DNA of 64,000 nucleotides, taken from the NCBI RefSeq assembly GCF_932274485.2, contig NC_065883.2, positions 17,110,222 to 17,174,221 on the forward strand. The letters run 5' to 3'. The DNA comes from Patella vulgata (lineage: Eukaryota > Mollusca > Gastropoda > Patellidae). Of the stretch, positions 10,401-20,889 are shown piece after piece. Made by a program: the position numbers and the translations under genes. The notes beneath the pieces were generated by a model that was given only the letters and a program-made list of their open reading frames with translations, was not told the DNA's origin and did not search any database. Every line of letters begins with the position of its first letter. Position 1 is the stretch's first letter.

Positions 10401-13400
10401 TCAATAGATATTATCAAAACTAAAACCCAGTTTCCCACTCAATCGATCAATATGCTTCGTTTAATGAAGGTTGGATTGTGTTCAGTCACCAGGATCTAAT
10501 GAAGAGAGAGAGAGAGAGGGGGGGGGGAGAGAGAGGGAGAGTTTAACGTCCACTCGACACAAACTAGGTCATTTCGGGACTATTGTATGGTTCAATTTTA
10601 TTTCAATAATTCGCTTGCGCGTAGGGGTGTTTAGCAGTGGGGGGAAATCGGAGGGCCCGGAGACAACCCACGAGGTTGGACAGGCGACCCTACTCCTCGC
10701 GTACAACCGGGGAATCGAAAACACGCCAGTTGACTCAATGCCAGATTTTATGATGCAGCGCGCACGCGCTAACCATTCGGCCAACCACCCCCCACCCCCT
10801 GCAGGATCTGATAATAATTTGGTTTTATGTAGCGACACTATTTGGGAGATACAACAAGAATAATATTAGTAATGGATAGTATCGCGTTTATTTTGAATTA
10901 TATGTTATGACAGTACCATCATCAGCTCAGTGCTTAGAACCTCTAACGATCTAAACCAGGCGTGTCAAACATGCGGCCCGCGGGCCAGATCCGACCTGCC
11001 AGGGGCTTAAATGTGGACTGTGGAAACAATTTCAACAAATTGGCGTGTCGATAATTCTTAGAAACCAGCGGAGGAAATCATGTATTATTGTTTTCCGGTT
11101 TCAGTAAAACTCTTGACTTCTGTATTGTTTGTCACAGATATCTAAGTTGTATGTAACACACGCGTTGTGTTCAATATTATAACTAGACAATTAGGAAACC
11201 AGTCTCAAAAATTACACGTGTTAAGGACGTTTGGCTTTGTTTTTTTTAGAATCCTATAAAGTTCAAGGACGATTGGCTTTGTGTTTAGAATTTTTGTATA
11301 TCTCTGGTCCCTGAATCGAAATGAGTTTGACACCCTGATCTAAACCCTGTTGACACATATATAGAACGTATAGTTACAGAAAAGACTACAATTACCATCA
11401 CCGCTCAATAAGGTATAAATACATACGGTATAAGGTGCTACTCTCAGTTAAACATATATTATGCAAGAGCTAAATCTGCCTATTGTAGGTCTTTCTTTAG
11501 GCCTGAAATGTTATCTAAATTATTAATTAGACATTAATTAACTTATCCAGACCATAATCAACTCTCGAGGTCATCGCTAGCCTGCGATATTTAGATTACG
11601 ATCCGATTTGCTGCTCAACTTTCGTTCATGATTTAATCATGAAATGGATAATCGAGACTATGTTTTTTATCGTACCGACTTTAGTTATGATGATCGAGGC
11701 TAGGCCGAAATTTCAATCGCTAAATTCTCGGTTCAGAATGGATCAATATGACTGAAATTTTCAACAAATTGTGTTTACATTATCTAGTTTTTAACTATTA
11801 TAGTGAGAGCTGTCAACTCTTTACCTAATCTATCATAATGTAGGTATCCTTAATAAAGTAACAAACCGACGCCATCAACAGATCATTTAATTGCGGACGT
11901 TGCTGTAATAAATAAACGTTAATCATCTTGGATACCACTAAATTACCTGTTTAAAGTTAACAACCACATACACAGTTTTATATTGTTCATCTATCTGCAT
12001 TAAGTAAATTTGGTTAGTGTCTTCTACAGCTAATATTTCATGGAACGTTGGGTTATCTTTTGATCCCATCCGTAGTAAAAATTGATTTGGTATATCCACT
12101 TCCACTATTGTTGGTGGTGACGATGTTCTCTAAAATTGTAAATGAGAATTAAAGACCATATGAAATATGAAAGTGACCATTTGTTTAAACATGGTCATTT
12201 GTGTACGTGCAGTGGTGTGACGATTTGTGTAAATCTGGGGTTACGATTTTGTACATCTGGTCATTTCTGTACATCTGTTGTGACGATGTGTGTAAATCTG
12301 GTGTGACGATTTGATTAAATTTGATGTTACGATTTGATTAAATCTGGTGTGACGATTTGTCGACTGTCGAGATCGTAACTTGTTACAAACAAAAGATTAT
12401 TTGTTACAAACTAAAGAAAGAAGTCGGTAGATTAAAGCAATGTTGAGATATAACCGGCATATATTTTGTCATCAATTGCCGACAATATTTATGAATAAAA
12501 CGGTATTTATATTTTATTGTATTTTTGGACAGAGATTTCTGAAGCGTTTAATATACAATTCATGAAACAATCAGTTACAACAAATGCAATGCCAATTTAA
12601 ATTACCCCCTCCCTCCCCCTGCTACTAAAATCCATAATGTCTAGTTATGTGTAACCCAAATTGCCTCTCATAGAACAACATTAGGGTATTAAAGTTTACT
12701 TTCCTGACGCTACACATACATAATTAACCTACATTACAAATAGATACTCTTTCTTGTAGGCCTATAACTCGCAATACAAAATTTCAGTAGGCTAAACACC
12801 TCCTCGTACACCACAAGCCTTGGGTCAACAGAGATTTCGCGCCTTTCTGAGCATTTATCTCGCCTTTAGTGCGATTCTCTTTGATATCAGCAGCGAGAAT
12901 AAATTGTTACCCGGTGTTTAACAAGGATCGATTCTTTCACCCTCACTGTTTACAGTATATCTTTTCTTAAACTGTTTTAGGCGAATATGAACCAATTTCA
13001 GGTAAACTGCTTATTCATAATCTTGTGATAATATATATCTAGCGAGAGTTGCACATAAACTCCAAATTAAACATTGATAATGGTTTAAAGATGTTTAAAA
13101 ACATCACACAGATGACAGATTGAGAATTTAAAACATTTTAATGTCATCTAGACTTAACATCTTCAAATGTTCTACTTGTCCAAAATAAAACTGCCCTGTG
13201 AAGTCAGCTCTGAATAACGATGTTGCTGTCCGTCTTGCAATATTTTAAATGTACAAATTTGGATAAAGTCTGGAATTAACAATAGGGGCATCACATTCAA
13301 GAAATTAATTTTTATTTATCAAGTCCCAATTGACCAAAGAGAACCGTACTCTAGGGATAAATTAACCCTCGTTAAGACGTATGATACGCCTTTCTTTTAT

Positions 13401-16014
13401 ATTCTGGAAAACAAAATATTGCCCCACCAGAAATATTTCCTGAAACTCGTTGATCCGATTATCCTGTAAGTTATCTACTATGGAATTCGCTCATCCACCC
13501 AACTCAAACCTCATTCTACATTTTTGACATTTAAACAAACCACTGAACTTTAAAAACAAACATAACGGTAATTTTGTTGTAAATGTTGTTTGTTTTCAAT
13601 CATGGTGAACACCTTTCAAACTCATTTTTTACTTGTTGTATCGTTATGTGACAAGAGTTTCTCGTATTTACTTACTAGCTAATTATTATGTACGCTTTTC
13701 CTTACAACCCTTTGTCAAATGTTTAGATTTTAAATTCCTAGGGTTGATTTCTTTTAGAGACACACAAGGTATCAGGTGTATAAGAACAGTTTAACCTAAT
13801 TCAAATTGCGCAATCTTTTACTCATACTCTGTCATTTTAGCGCCTAAACTTCATTAAGTGATTTAAAATAAGACCACAGTAATCCAACAGAACGCGCAAA
13901 ATATACAATTAGCTCCCGCGCAAAAACAGTCCTGCCAAACGAACCAAGCATTAACACCTCTAATTCATAACTATTCATCACGGACCCAATGAAAAATCCC
14001 ACCAAACATTCTAAAAGGATTCAAAATTTAAATTATTAACTGGGAGGTAACTTGCCTTCTAAAATAACTACATGTAATTTTCACAGGTGTCTTTGGTCAT
14101 GTGTTTTAGAGTTTTTCACGCTAACCCACCACCCTATTGCTCTGTCTATGCCAAGTTCTCACTGTCGTGCAATGCGTTACGATCAGATTGTCCTTATTGG
14201 GTCCACGATTTGGTACGTGCAGATACGTTCGAATACGTTTCGTTACCATCAACACGATTGCTACGACTGACCTTAATATTATGATAAGACCTGATAGGAT
14301 CACCGCGATTACTCCACGATTAAAACCACGATTTCAATCGTAGCGCGAATCGTGATAGATTGTCATTTCTAGTTTCTGTAGAACTATACTTCATAAATTG
14401 TAAATTATTCTGTCTAACTTTATGTTGTGCGTGCTGAAAAAAATATATACATGTATTCTAAATATGTGGCCAACTCGAACAACAGAACCACGCTACCTGC
14501 AGAGAAGGATAATTTCGAGCGATAGTTTCGTATGAGATATGACCATTATTACATAAGACATGGCTACAGACCATTATCAAAATCAGACATTCTTTGATAT
14601 GGTCACAAATTAAAAGGTAGTGGGAATGACATCAAATATCGTAGTTAAATAGCCACCTCGAATAATAATTAATGATACTTGACTGGTAGCAATTAACAGA
14701 AATGAAATGGGGTTTAACGTCCTACTGTTCTGCTCCGAACTGGGCTAATGAAGACGGGCATACGCCATACAGTGTGCTATGAGGGAAATTTTGCCCGGGC
14801 AGCGACACTATCGTCTACTCTTATATCGAATTCCAATTGCCAAGGGATCTTTTACGTGCATTCCAATGTATACACGGGACCTCGCCACTTCGGTTTTTCG
14901 TCTCATACGAAGGACTAGACAGCTGTCCTTATCAGGCCGTCCGTTCTGCACCACTGACAAGGGGAAACCGCGTCGGAAAATCTGGATGAAATTTCTCGGC
15001 CAATGCAGGGATCGAACACCTGACCTCCAGGCTAGAGAGCCAGCTTCTTAACCACCTAGCCACCGTGGCTCCCTAGCAATTAACCGTAAATGGTCCTTAT
15101 CTGAATAAGTATGTGTAAGACTGTTATGCTAGGTTCCCACTGCCGTGCGGTGCGTTACGAGAGGATTGTCCCTATTGAGTCCACGATCTGGTACGTGCAG
15201 ATACGTTTGGATACGTTTCGATACCATCAACACGATTGCCACGATTGACCTCAATATATGATAACCCGAGAAAAAGAAAAACCGAGGCCGGCAGGCCGAG
15301 GATTTTCTGTCGAGGGTTTTTTCTGAAGTCTTTCTTCCCCAGCATAACCGAAGTCAAGGACTTTATCTTGCTTATAAACCGTCTATGTTTACATGTACGC
15401 AAGATGAGAATTCCCGTAAGAAAAACCTTATATCATGTTTTCTTATGGAAAAAACCCCCACTACCCTGGAAGAATAACCCGGTACAGGTTTAAAGAAAAA
15501 CTTTCAGAAGAATAACCCCAAATTTCCCTGTATATATCCAAAGCCGCCCCGACCGCAAGTTATTCCGGGCATAGAATATACCCCAAAGATCAAAGAGATT
15601 TACCGTTACAGGTTTATAAGATCTGATAGAATCACCACGATTACTTCACGATTAAAACCACGATTTCAATCGTAGCGCGAATCGTGATATTGGTAACATT
15701 TAGAGCATCACTATATATACTCACAATTTTAACATTAGGGGCTACCAAATAATGTCGTTTCCTTATCAAAATTAAAGAGAGTGGGATGTTGATCTTGGAA
15801 GTTCATATACCTATTAAATTTGTATCCTTACCTCTATGGCATTATTTTTATTAGGCACGACTTCATCAGCTGGGCTATCAGATGATACTTGGACGGCTAC
15901 GATAATTATTATAAGTAAGACAATAACACTGGCAACTCCAATAGCTACTTTTATACAACATTTCTTTTCATATTTCTTCTTCACGATGTCACGTAATCCA
16001 TTTATTTTATCCAT
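7091..16014 (-). CDS. unrecognised type II membrane protein with Cys-rich C terminus
   Basis: Five exons on the minus strand: 16014-15832, 12129-11947, 10301-10170, 8958-8799 and about 7460-7091. The first three junctions join in frame with GT/AG sites. The predicted protein (about 340 residues) starts MDKINGLRDIVKKKYEKK, has one hydrophobic segment (about residues 22-44, rich in Ile/Val), then an extracellular part of about 300 residues. A Lys-rich N terminus before the membrane segment suggests type II topology. The last exon has eleven cysteines. The layout recalls BRICHOS-type proteins, but I see no convincing BRICHOS motif and do not name it. The frame upstream of the ATG is open back to an acceptor-like CAG at 16103, so the true start may lie in an earlier exon. 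The last junction is out of frame with the obvious acceptor. Confidence 0.65.
8214..8435 (+). other. open frame of unknown meaning in an intron
   Basis: A 73-residue frame on the plus strand, ending in DDDDSQFEAGKQKKKRKY and a stop. It lies inside the last intron of the minus-strand membrane protein gene. No family recognised; the acidic then basic end is unusual, but the frame is short and could be chance or an old insertion. Confidence 0.2.
8799..8958 (-). CDS. exon 4 of the type II membrane protein gene
   Basis: 160 bp between the acceptor TTGATTGTAG and the donor GTAAGTAC, both minus strand. It encodes TSGEHTVPGNGRTTTLNVDD and a Thr/Val-rich stretch with one NGSC glycosylation-type site and one cysteine. 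Confidence 0.6.
9062..9300 (-). mobile_element. SINE-I copy, head missing
   Basis: Minus orientation. Tail end ATTTCAATTCC, then the complement of GGGGTTTAACGTCCTACTG at 9113, the GTGTGCTATGAGGG block and the GTCCCATCCGA block. It breaks off before the tRNA-like head. A second partial tail (AATAAGGTTTAACGTCCTAC) sits at about 9065. Confidence 0.85.
9301..10169. other. intron sequence, nothing recognised
   Basis: AT-rich intron of the minus-strand membrane protein gene. I see no exon-like frame between the flanking splice sites; a CAGTGATTGTTTCCCATA word at about 9950 recurs at 26692 in a similar setting. Confidence 0.35.
10170..10301 (-). CDS. exon 3 of the type II membrane protein gene
   Basis: 132 bp, phase 0 at both ends, acceptor ATTTTTCAG and donor GTAAGTATA. 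Encodes KANVYIGMRKENVDGILKET followed by TMLFCHESRFGSDF; one cysteine. Confidence 0.65.
10501..10800 (-). mobile_element. SINE-II copy
   Basis: Minus orientation: GA-rich tail at 10505-10545, GTTTAACGTCCACTCGACAC, the GGTCATTTCGGGACTA block, TTCGCTTGCGCGTAGGGG, a degraded core and a tRNA-like head ending in CGAATGGTTAGCGCG (plus strand: CGCTAACCATTCGG). Apparent frames here on both strands are only the repeat. Confidence 0.9.
10957..11337. mobile_element. hAT-type MITE with 8-bp target duplication
   Basis: 381 bp, bounded by CAGGCGTGTCAAAC on the left and GAGTTTGACACCCTG on the right, which are inverted to each other, and flanked by a perfect direct ATCTAAAC at 10949-10956 and 11338-11345. 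The left end continues GCGGCCCGCGGGCCAGATCC, the signature of a hAT non-autonomous group found in many animals. The 8-bp duplication is diagnostic of hAT insertion. Confidence 0.92.
11448..11853. mobile_element. MITE-1 copy in an intron
   Basis: TTAA-flanked, about 406 bp, closest in structure to the copy at 1493. Left end ACATATATTATGCAAGAGC; right end has a small insertion before TTAA. It ends about 93 bp from the donor of the exon at 11947-12129. Confidence 0.85.
11947..12129 (-). CDS. exon 2 of the type II membrane protein gene
   Basis: 183 bp (61 codons), phase 0 at both ends, acceptor ACAATTTTAG and donor GTAATT. Encodes RTSSPPTIVEVDIPNQFLLR and continues to a hydrophobic YKTVYVVVNFKQ strand. 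Beta-rich character; no cysteine. Confidence 0.65.
12175..12362. repeat. about 24-bp minisatellite
   Basis: Imperfect tandem units built on GTGACGATTTGTGTAAATCTG with variants (GTTACGATTTGATTAAATC, GTCATTTCTGTACATCTG). About seven units. Intronic, just upstream in transcript sense of the exon at 11947-12129. Confidence 0.75.
12860..12975 (+). mobile_element. LINE reverse-transcriptase fragment
   Basis: One frame reads LLPGV, a stop, then QGSILSPSLFTVYL, which fits the conserved GVxQGSxLSPxLFxxY block of non-LTR reverse transcriptases. The preceding residues AILFDISSENK fit the usual lead-in. The frame carries a stop at the variable position and decays into non-coding sequence within about 30 residues. 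Clade cannot be assigned. The next 1 kb may hold more of it, but I recognise nothing. Confidence 0.5.
12976..14142. other. intron sequence, possibly LINE-derived
   Basis: Between the reverse-transcriptase fragment and the repeat at 14143. No exon, RNA gene or family recognised. It lies within the first intron of the type II membrane protein gene. Confidence 0.3.
14143..14364. repeat. interspersed repeat, copy 1
   Basis: Contains TGCGTTACGATCAGATTGTC, GGTACGTGCAGATACGTT, CCATCAACACGATTGC and a strongly CpG-bearing right end with CGTAGCGCGAATCGTGATA. The same series of words recurs at 15129-15690, where it is interrupted. No terminal inverted repeat found; class unknown. Confidence 0.75.
14698..15073 (-). 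mobile_element. SINE-I, full length, with target duplication
   Basis: Minus orientation with all parts: tail, GGGGTTTAACGTCCTACTG, central blocks and a tRNA-like head with A-box-like TGGCTAGGTGG and B-box-like GTGTTCGATCCC. Direct repeats of TAGCAATTAAC at 14687-14697 and 15074-15084 show insertion by target-primed reverse transcription. RNA polymerase III promoter boxes are recognisable, but activity is unknown. Confidence 0.92.
15129..15690. repeat. interspersed repeat, copy 2, split by an insertion
   Basis: Left part 15129-15258 matches 14143-14272 and right part about 15619-15690 matches 14285-14364. The 360 bases between, starting CCCGAGAAAAAGAAAAACCG, are absent from copy 1 and are therefore a later insertion. 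Confidence 0.75.
15260..15618. mobile_element. insertion of unknown class
   Basis: Roughly 360 bp that interrupts copy 2 of the repeat above. Left edge GATAA-CCCGAG, right edge GGTTTATAA-GATCTG, so a short ATAA duplication is possible. Inside are CCGAGGCCGGCAGGCCGAGG and several ACCCC/GGGTT words. No inverted ends or coding motif recognised. Confidence 0.5.
15832..16014 (-). CDS. membrane-anchor exon of the type II protein
   Basis: 61 codons ending at the donor GTAAGG. Carries the Lys-rich cytoplasmic end, the membrane segment IKVAIGVASVIVLLIIIIVA and the start of the stem. The same frame stays open upstream to 16102, giving LKESLHQVAI before the Met, so the exon could begin at 16102 after CCATTTCAG. 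Confidence 0.65.
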
Positions 16015-16784
16015 TATGGCGACTTGATGTAAGCTTTCTTTAAGTTTGAGACAGAAACAAACACATAATGCGTTAGCTGCTACATCCGTAACTAAACATT
16101 TGCTGAAATGGAATTTGTAAAACTGTTCTCAGTTATTTAATAGACATAATTTAAAACGGGAAAACAAATTTTCACACTTTTGAATATTAACCGTTTTACT
16201 ATCTTTCGTCGAACGAACGTTATCAATTCGTCTGTGATTTGCCCGAAATTTACGCGTGCCAACTTACCCCGGTTGGGTGTGTTTGTTTTTGATGATCACT
16301 CCTAAAGACCGAACAAATATTTAACCATGTCACGTTTCAGTGAGTAAACTTGTGTCAGTAGGAGCATCGTGCACAGTGAAGTGAGCTACAGAATAGATCA
16401 AAGTTCCTTTAGCTTTCACCTTTTAACTGTCACCATACAGGAATTCTATTAACCTTCTTAATAATAGAGGCCAAAAACTGTTATAGTTTTTAGTAGTTGG
16501 TATATTCATTAGTTCTGAAAGGGAAGAACATCAATAAATTTTATTTTTTATCAGAAAAAAAAAAATCAATTACAAAATCTTTTTGTAAAAAACCCCCCAA
16601 AAACTCAGATTGTCTATTCTTGTCTTTGGGTGTTCAGAATGAAAGTTTGTTTGTTTTGTCAGGGTAGTGTTGTTATATTGATTTTGTGACTAGATTCTAT
16701 GTTATATTGTTATATAACAAATGCCATCTGGTACAAGTATTATTTTGGGGATTGGCGCATGGTTGCAATAGTATTGTTCTGCCT

Positions 16785-17000
16785 AGGATATCGGACTCAC
16801 CACAATATCAAATCCGTGTGTCGAATGGTTCTGGGGTCCCACGCATAAAATGATCGTGTAGATAACTGATATCTTGATAGTTGGAATTCAAAGTAAGGTA
16901 TGGGGAAACATTCTCACCCATACAGTGCGTGTTTGGGCTTATACCAAAAGTAGACCAGCTCAGACTTACCCGAAGTGACCACGACATGGCGTTACGAAGA
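16785..17000 (+). mobile_element. SINE-I fragment, highly degraded
   Basis: Plus orientation: the GATAGTTGGAATTCAAAGTA word, a GGGGTCCCACG word and a CATACAGTG-like word occur in SINE-I order and spacing. Head and tail are gone. Confidence 0.5.
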
Positions 17001-17039
17001 AGCCACTCATTCGTTTTCAGTTGTTTTATGTCATTCATA

Positions 17040-18750
17040 CGGACATTTATTTAAATCTCTTTAAAATTTACTTGTGAGCTTCTTATGTATGAGTTTGCCT
17101 CATTCAATTACAGGACGTGATGGATTTACAGTTTGTTCCGATCTTCTAAATAAATAAGGGTGGTTAAATGATCGGCCATATTTGTTCAGATGCTGTCATG
17201 CTTCTGGCATGAATTTGAAGAATGACCAATAGATTTTAACCTAAGACAAAACTTGTGGGGCGATTATTTAAAAGTACAAAACGTTTAGTTTCTGGCCTCA
17301 ATCCACCAACGGGCCAATTCGTACTCATAACTAATCAAGTTGGGTCTTTAAAATTACTTTGTGATCGAGATGGGGGTTAAGTGTTTTTGTTAAAAGTATT
17401 TCTGTCTTCTTTGGCGCCCACCGCAGGGTTTGTGCTGAATTGTAGCTGAATGATCTGAAGGTTTAATGGCTTGAAGGCATATTGTAGCACTATTAAAATA
17501 ACAATATATTTAATAACTAAACTATTTTGGTAATGCCCGGTGGACTAGGAAACTGGATAAAACAAAATACTACCGGAAAATAATAAATTATTAAATGGGT
17601 CGATCTAGTAGGCGAATGATGTCCAGGCTGGTTTTAAGGCCCAGTTGCTACTGATACCCCGTGGTCGCAATTATCTCATAATTTTCAAACACAGTTGTGG
17701 CACGGTTTGACTCGGTATCCAAGTTAGGTCGTGTCCTTGTTTAAGGTGCGCAAGTCAGACTGGATTAATTTATATTGCTTCACTTTTATGCCCATTGTCT
17801 TTAGAAACACTTCATTAGAGAAGTGCGTATGAACATTACATTTGTTTCAAATAAAGTGGGCGTAAGAGTCAAATTCCTAATAAATGACTGATCCCTTTTG
17901 TTTTTATTCTGAATTTTCAGCACATGCGCTAAAAATGTGACAACCTTGTTGTGTTCGACCATGTTTGATAAAAACGAATATGTACCACATATTTACCCTT
18001 TTCTGTTAAATTTGTAATCCAAGCCGTAACTGATGCTGTACAAGATGAATACAAGATGAGATATTCTGGCACGAAGCAGGTGTAAATAAAGATGTCCAGA
18101 TTTGGATACCAATCTATCGAACGGACCCTAATTTTTCATATTCATATTCAACTGAGTCCGTGTTTACAAACACAAGAGACGAGGAACCTTCCAGAATTAT
18201 ATTAAATGTATGAAAATTTCTCGAGAATGCCAGATCATAAATTGGGTGGGTTTTGTTTTCGTAATTTTGAGCAATATGCCCATGCCCAGATTGTAACTAA
18301 ACTGTAATTTCCTGCTCGCACGTTAACAAAACATAAAAAGCGGTAGGGAAATGCCGTTTGTTCATCACTTTCTTATCCGTATACTTGTTCTTTTAAGGCG
18401 GGCCTGTGATAAACAATATGATTCACACCACATTTAAAGCCGCAATACACCAGTAGGCCAATAACTATTTTCCTTTTTTAAATTGAACAAAAATAAAGTC
18501 TTAAAATTGATCTTTAGCTAGTAAATTAGACGATTAAAACAAAAAGCCTAGGTTAGATACATGTAGCATCTTAAGCTATAAGTTCGGACAGAAATAAGTT
18601 AAGCTTCCTTTGTTGACTGACGTGTCTAAGATGGACAACATGACGGTGTGAAATTAATAGAAAGTAACCATAACTCAACAGAATATTACAGATTTAAATA
18701 ATATAAGATTAATTTTTAAATTAACCCCCGTTCATAAATCGTTGTATGAA
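17040..18750. other. long stretch with nothing recognised
   Basis: AT-rich, no exon-like frame with splice sites, no tRNA fold and no family shared with the rest of the window. It is either the first intron of the membrane protein gene (if 19862-19909 is its first exon) or 5' flank. Confidence 0.35.
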
Positions 18751-18752
18751 AA

Positions 18753-19075
18753 GGAGCCGTTGTGGCTCAGTGAGAAAGACGCTAGCTCGCTAACCAGGAG
18801 GTATCGGATTCATTGCCGGTGTTAGTGGTGCAGGGCTGTGGGCCTGACAAGGATAAATGTCTACTCTTTCGGATGGGACGATAAATGGAGGTGCCGTGTA
18901 CACACTGGGGTGTACGTAAAACAATCTTTGACAGTTGGAATTCGAAATAAGAGTAGGGCGTGGTGCCAATGTCAAAACAAAATTTCCCTCATAGCATACT
19001 GTATGGCGTATACCCGTCTTCATTAGCACAGCCGGAGCACAACGGTAGGACATTAAATATATTTCATTTATTTCT
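18753..19075 (+). mobile_element. SINE-I, near full length
   Basis: Plus orientation: GGAGCCGTTGTGGCTCAGTG head, a B-box-like region degraded to GTATCGGATTC, GTGGTGCAGGG, TTCGGATGGGACGA, the GTGTACGTAAAAC core, GACAGTTGGAATTCG and a tail of ATTTC/TTTATTTC. The frames on both strands here reflect the repeat only. Confidence 0.85.
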
Positions 19076-19147
19076 ATATAAAAAAAACATTCTGACCTCA
19101 ATCTGATACTATGATAAAGTTTCCATTTAGTTACTTGAAATTTCAAC

Positions 19148-19758
19148 TTAAAGGAGCTAAATCGCTAATATTTTGGACCTAGAAATTGGCACAAATGGGT
19201 CGCAACACATAATTATGTAATATGAATTTATATAAACTGTTTTACATTCAATCGTGTCCGTTTTACTGTGAATTGGCATCAGTTATGTTCGGCGAAATAC
19301 GCAAGAAGTCTCAACCGCAAGTCAGTTTCTAGCGTCTGGTTATTCCAGTCAACACCGATATTATTTATTGCGCGTGCTCTCCAAATAAGAACATGATATC
19401 ACCGTTTGACATGACTTGTGGAATATGTCTAGCCCCATTCTTTGAGCACCTTGTTACAAATGGCGCTGAAACGCATTATGGTACACGATTCGTGTACCAA
19501 TGGTAAAATGTTTATTTTGTCTTAAATATTGGATATCAGAAGCCCATCTTTTCCAGGTAAGATCACAACACCAATGCTGATTTCAATTGCAAAAAAATTC
19601 GTGTTTTCAATGTCGAAGATTTTGGATGATATTGAGTTACGGACCTAGCTACTTTAATCACTTAAAATTTCCACTTAGTCACTTGAAATTTTAATTGAGT
19701 GACTAGTAAGTTGAAATTTTAGGTAAAAAAAATAACATGGCCTTATTTAGCTTCCGTA
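19148..19758. mobile_element. MITE-3 copy
   Basis: Starts TTAAAGGAGCTAAATC and ends near TTATTTAGCTTCC, a degraded inverted end. Two other copies lie at 33380-34028 (inverted) and 46637-47052 (truncated). All share GACCTAGAAATTGGCACAAA or CCCATCTTTTCCAGGTAAGA. One internal segment looks like a splice donor, but since it recurs in all copies it belongs to the repeat. Confidence 0.75.
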
Positions 19759-19861
19759 TTAATTTGATGAATCGAGGAAAGTTTGATTTTTATATTTTAT
19801 CAATGTGGACTATGTGAACTGTAAAAACAGATACAAATATATAGGTGTTGAACTACCTTAC

Positions 19862-19909
19862 CTCTTGGTTGAAAAGCCTATGTAGATTTTTCTCTTCAAA
19901 GTCGCTCAT
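19862..19909 (-). CDS. candidate first coding exon
   Basis: Minus strand: an ATG opens MSDFEEKNLHRLFNQE, followed directly by the strong donor GTAAGG. The sequence is not repetitive in this window. It ends in phase 0, whereas the exon at 15832-16102 would need two incoming bases, so joining the two directly gives a stop after ten codons. Either one exon lies between them or this belongs to another transcript. Confidence 0.35.
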
Positions 19910-20442
19910 ATTATCTACTTTGAATCTTAACTGTCATGGACAGTGACAATGGAGAGCCTTGTCTTATTTTCTATCATTCAAGCGGGTATAGTTAACATCA
20001 GTCACATTTTTTAGAAAGTATTGCGGGGATGGCTGATTATTCTGGCACGATCCCCATTCACACTGTACATTGTCTTTTATCTGTGGGTCTGTATTCACTT
20101 CACTTGCCAAACATATTTTTACACATGTATTACCGGCCAAGAAACAATGGATGAGGCGAAGTCCCCACCCCCACTCCCCTTAGAAAATAATAAAACAAAA
20201 CATAATCCCATTTGCCATATTGTTTTAACCATTATTAATGGACATATTTTAAAAACGGTAAATTATAGAAGTTTGTATTCCTTGATTCTACCATAATTGT
20301 CGGGTGCAAACACAAAATTCATTTTGTTTTGGGTTATAATTATTGAATTGGCAACGTGATGTACAGCAGACAGCTAACAATTTTTACTATTTAAATCTAA
20401 CATTAAGAAGAGGTGAAGAGAGCGTGTTATCCAGACTGAGAG

Positions 20443-20745
20443 GGGGCCACGGTGGTTCAGTGAGTAATCGTGTTCGATCCCGGTATTGACCGAGAAAGTT
20501 CATCGGGATATTTCGACGTGGTTGTCCTTTTCAGTGCTGCGGGACAGAGGACCTGGCAAGAGCAGACAGCATATAGTCGTTCGGGTGGGATGAAATACCG
20601 AGATACCGTGTACAAATTCGTGTACACAAAAATGATCCCATTGCAGTTGGAATTCGATATAAGAGTAGGCAGTAGCGCCACTGCCCGGATACATTGTATG
20701 TCCGGGCAGAACAGCAGGACGTTAAACCCCATTTCATTTTTATTT
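20443..20745 (+). mobile_element. SINE-I copy
   Basis: Plus orientation: GGGGCCACGGTGGTTCAGTG head with part of the head deleted, GTGTTCGATCCCGG B box, core blocks and GGACGTTAAACCCCATTTC tail start. Overlapping frames on both strands are repeat sequence. Confidence 0.9.
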
Positions 20746-20889
20746 CCTAAGATTAAGCCACAAAGCAGGCTAGATAATGCCCAGAACTTGACGAAAATTT
20801 CAAAATGGACACAACTATCGTTAGGTGTGATCAATTTGATTTTTTGCACTAATATATTTGATTTAAAAAGTCTTACATGGTGTTAAACT

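Noticed and set aside
10471-10863. 130-codon frame with an Arg/Glu-rich start
   Set aside because: The Arg/Glu run is the translated GA tail of a SINE-II.
14698-15073. tRNA gene, suggested by A and B box-like words
   Set aside because: No closed cloverleaf with anticodon stem; it is the tRNA-derived head of a SINE.
7084-16014. BRICHOS-family assignment for the type II membrane protein
   Set aside because: Topology fits, but the paired cysteines and conserved Asp of the domain could not be placed with confidence.
18790-19146. 118-codon minus-strand frame
   Set aside because: Almost entirely SINE-I (18753-19075).
20457-20886. Frames of 130-138 codons on both strands
   Set aside because: They coincide with a SINE-I copy at 20443-20745; the same peptide words recur at every SINE-I.
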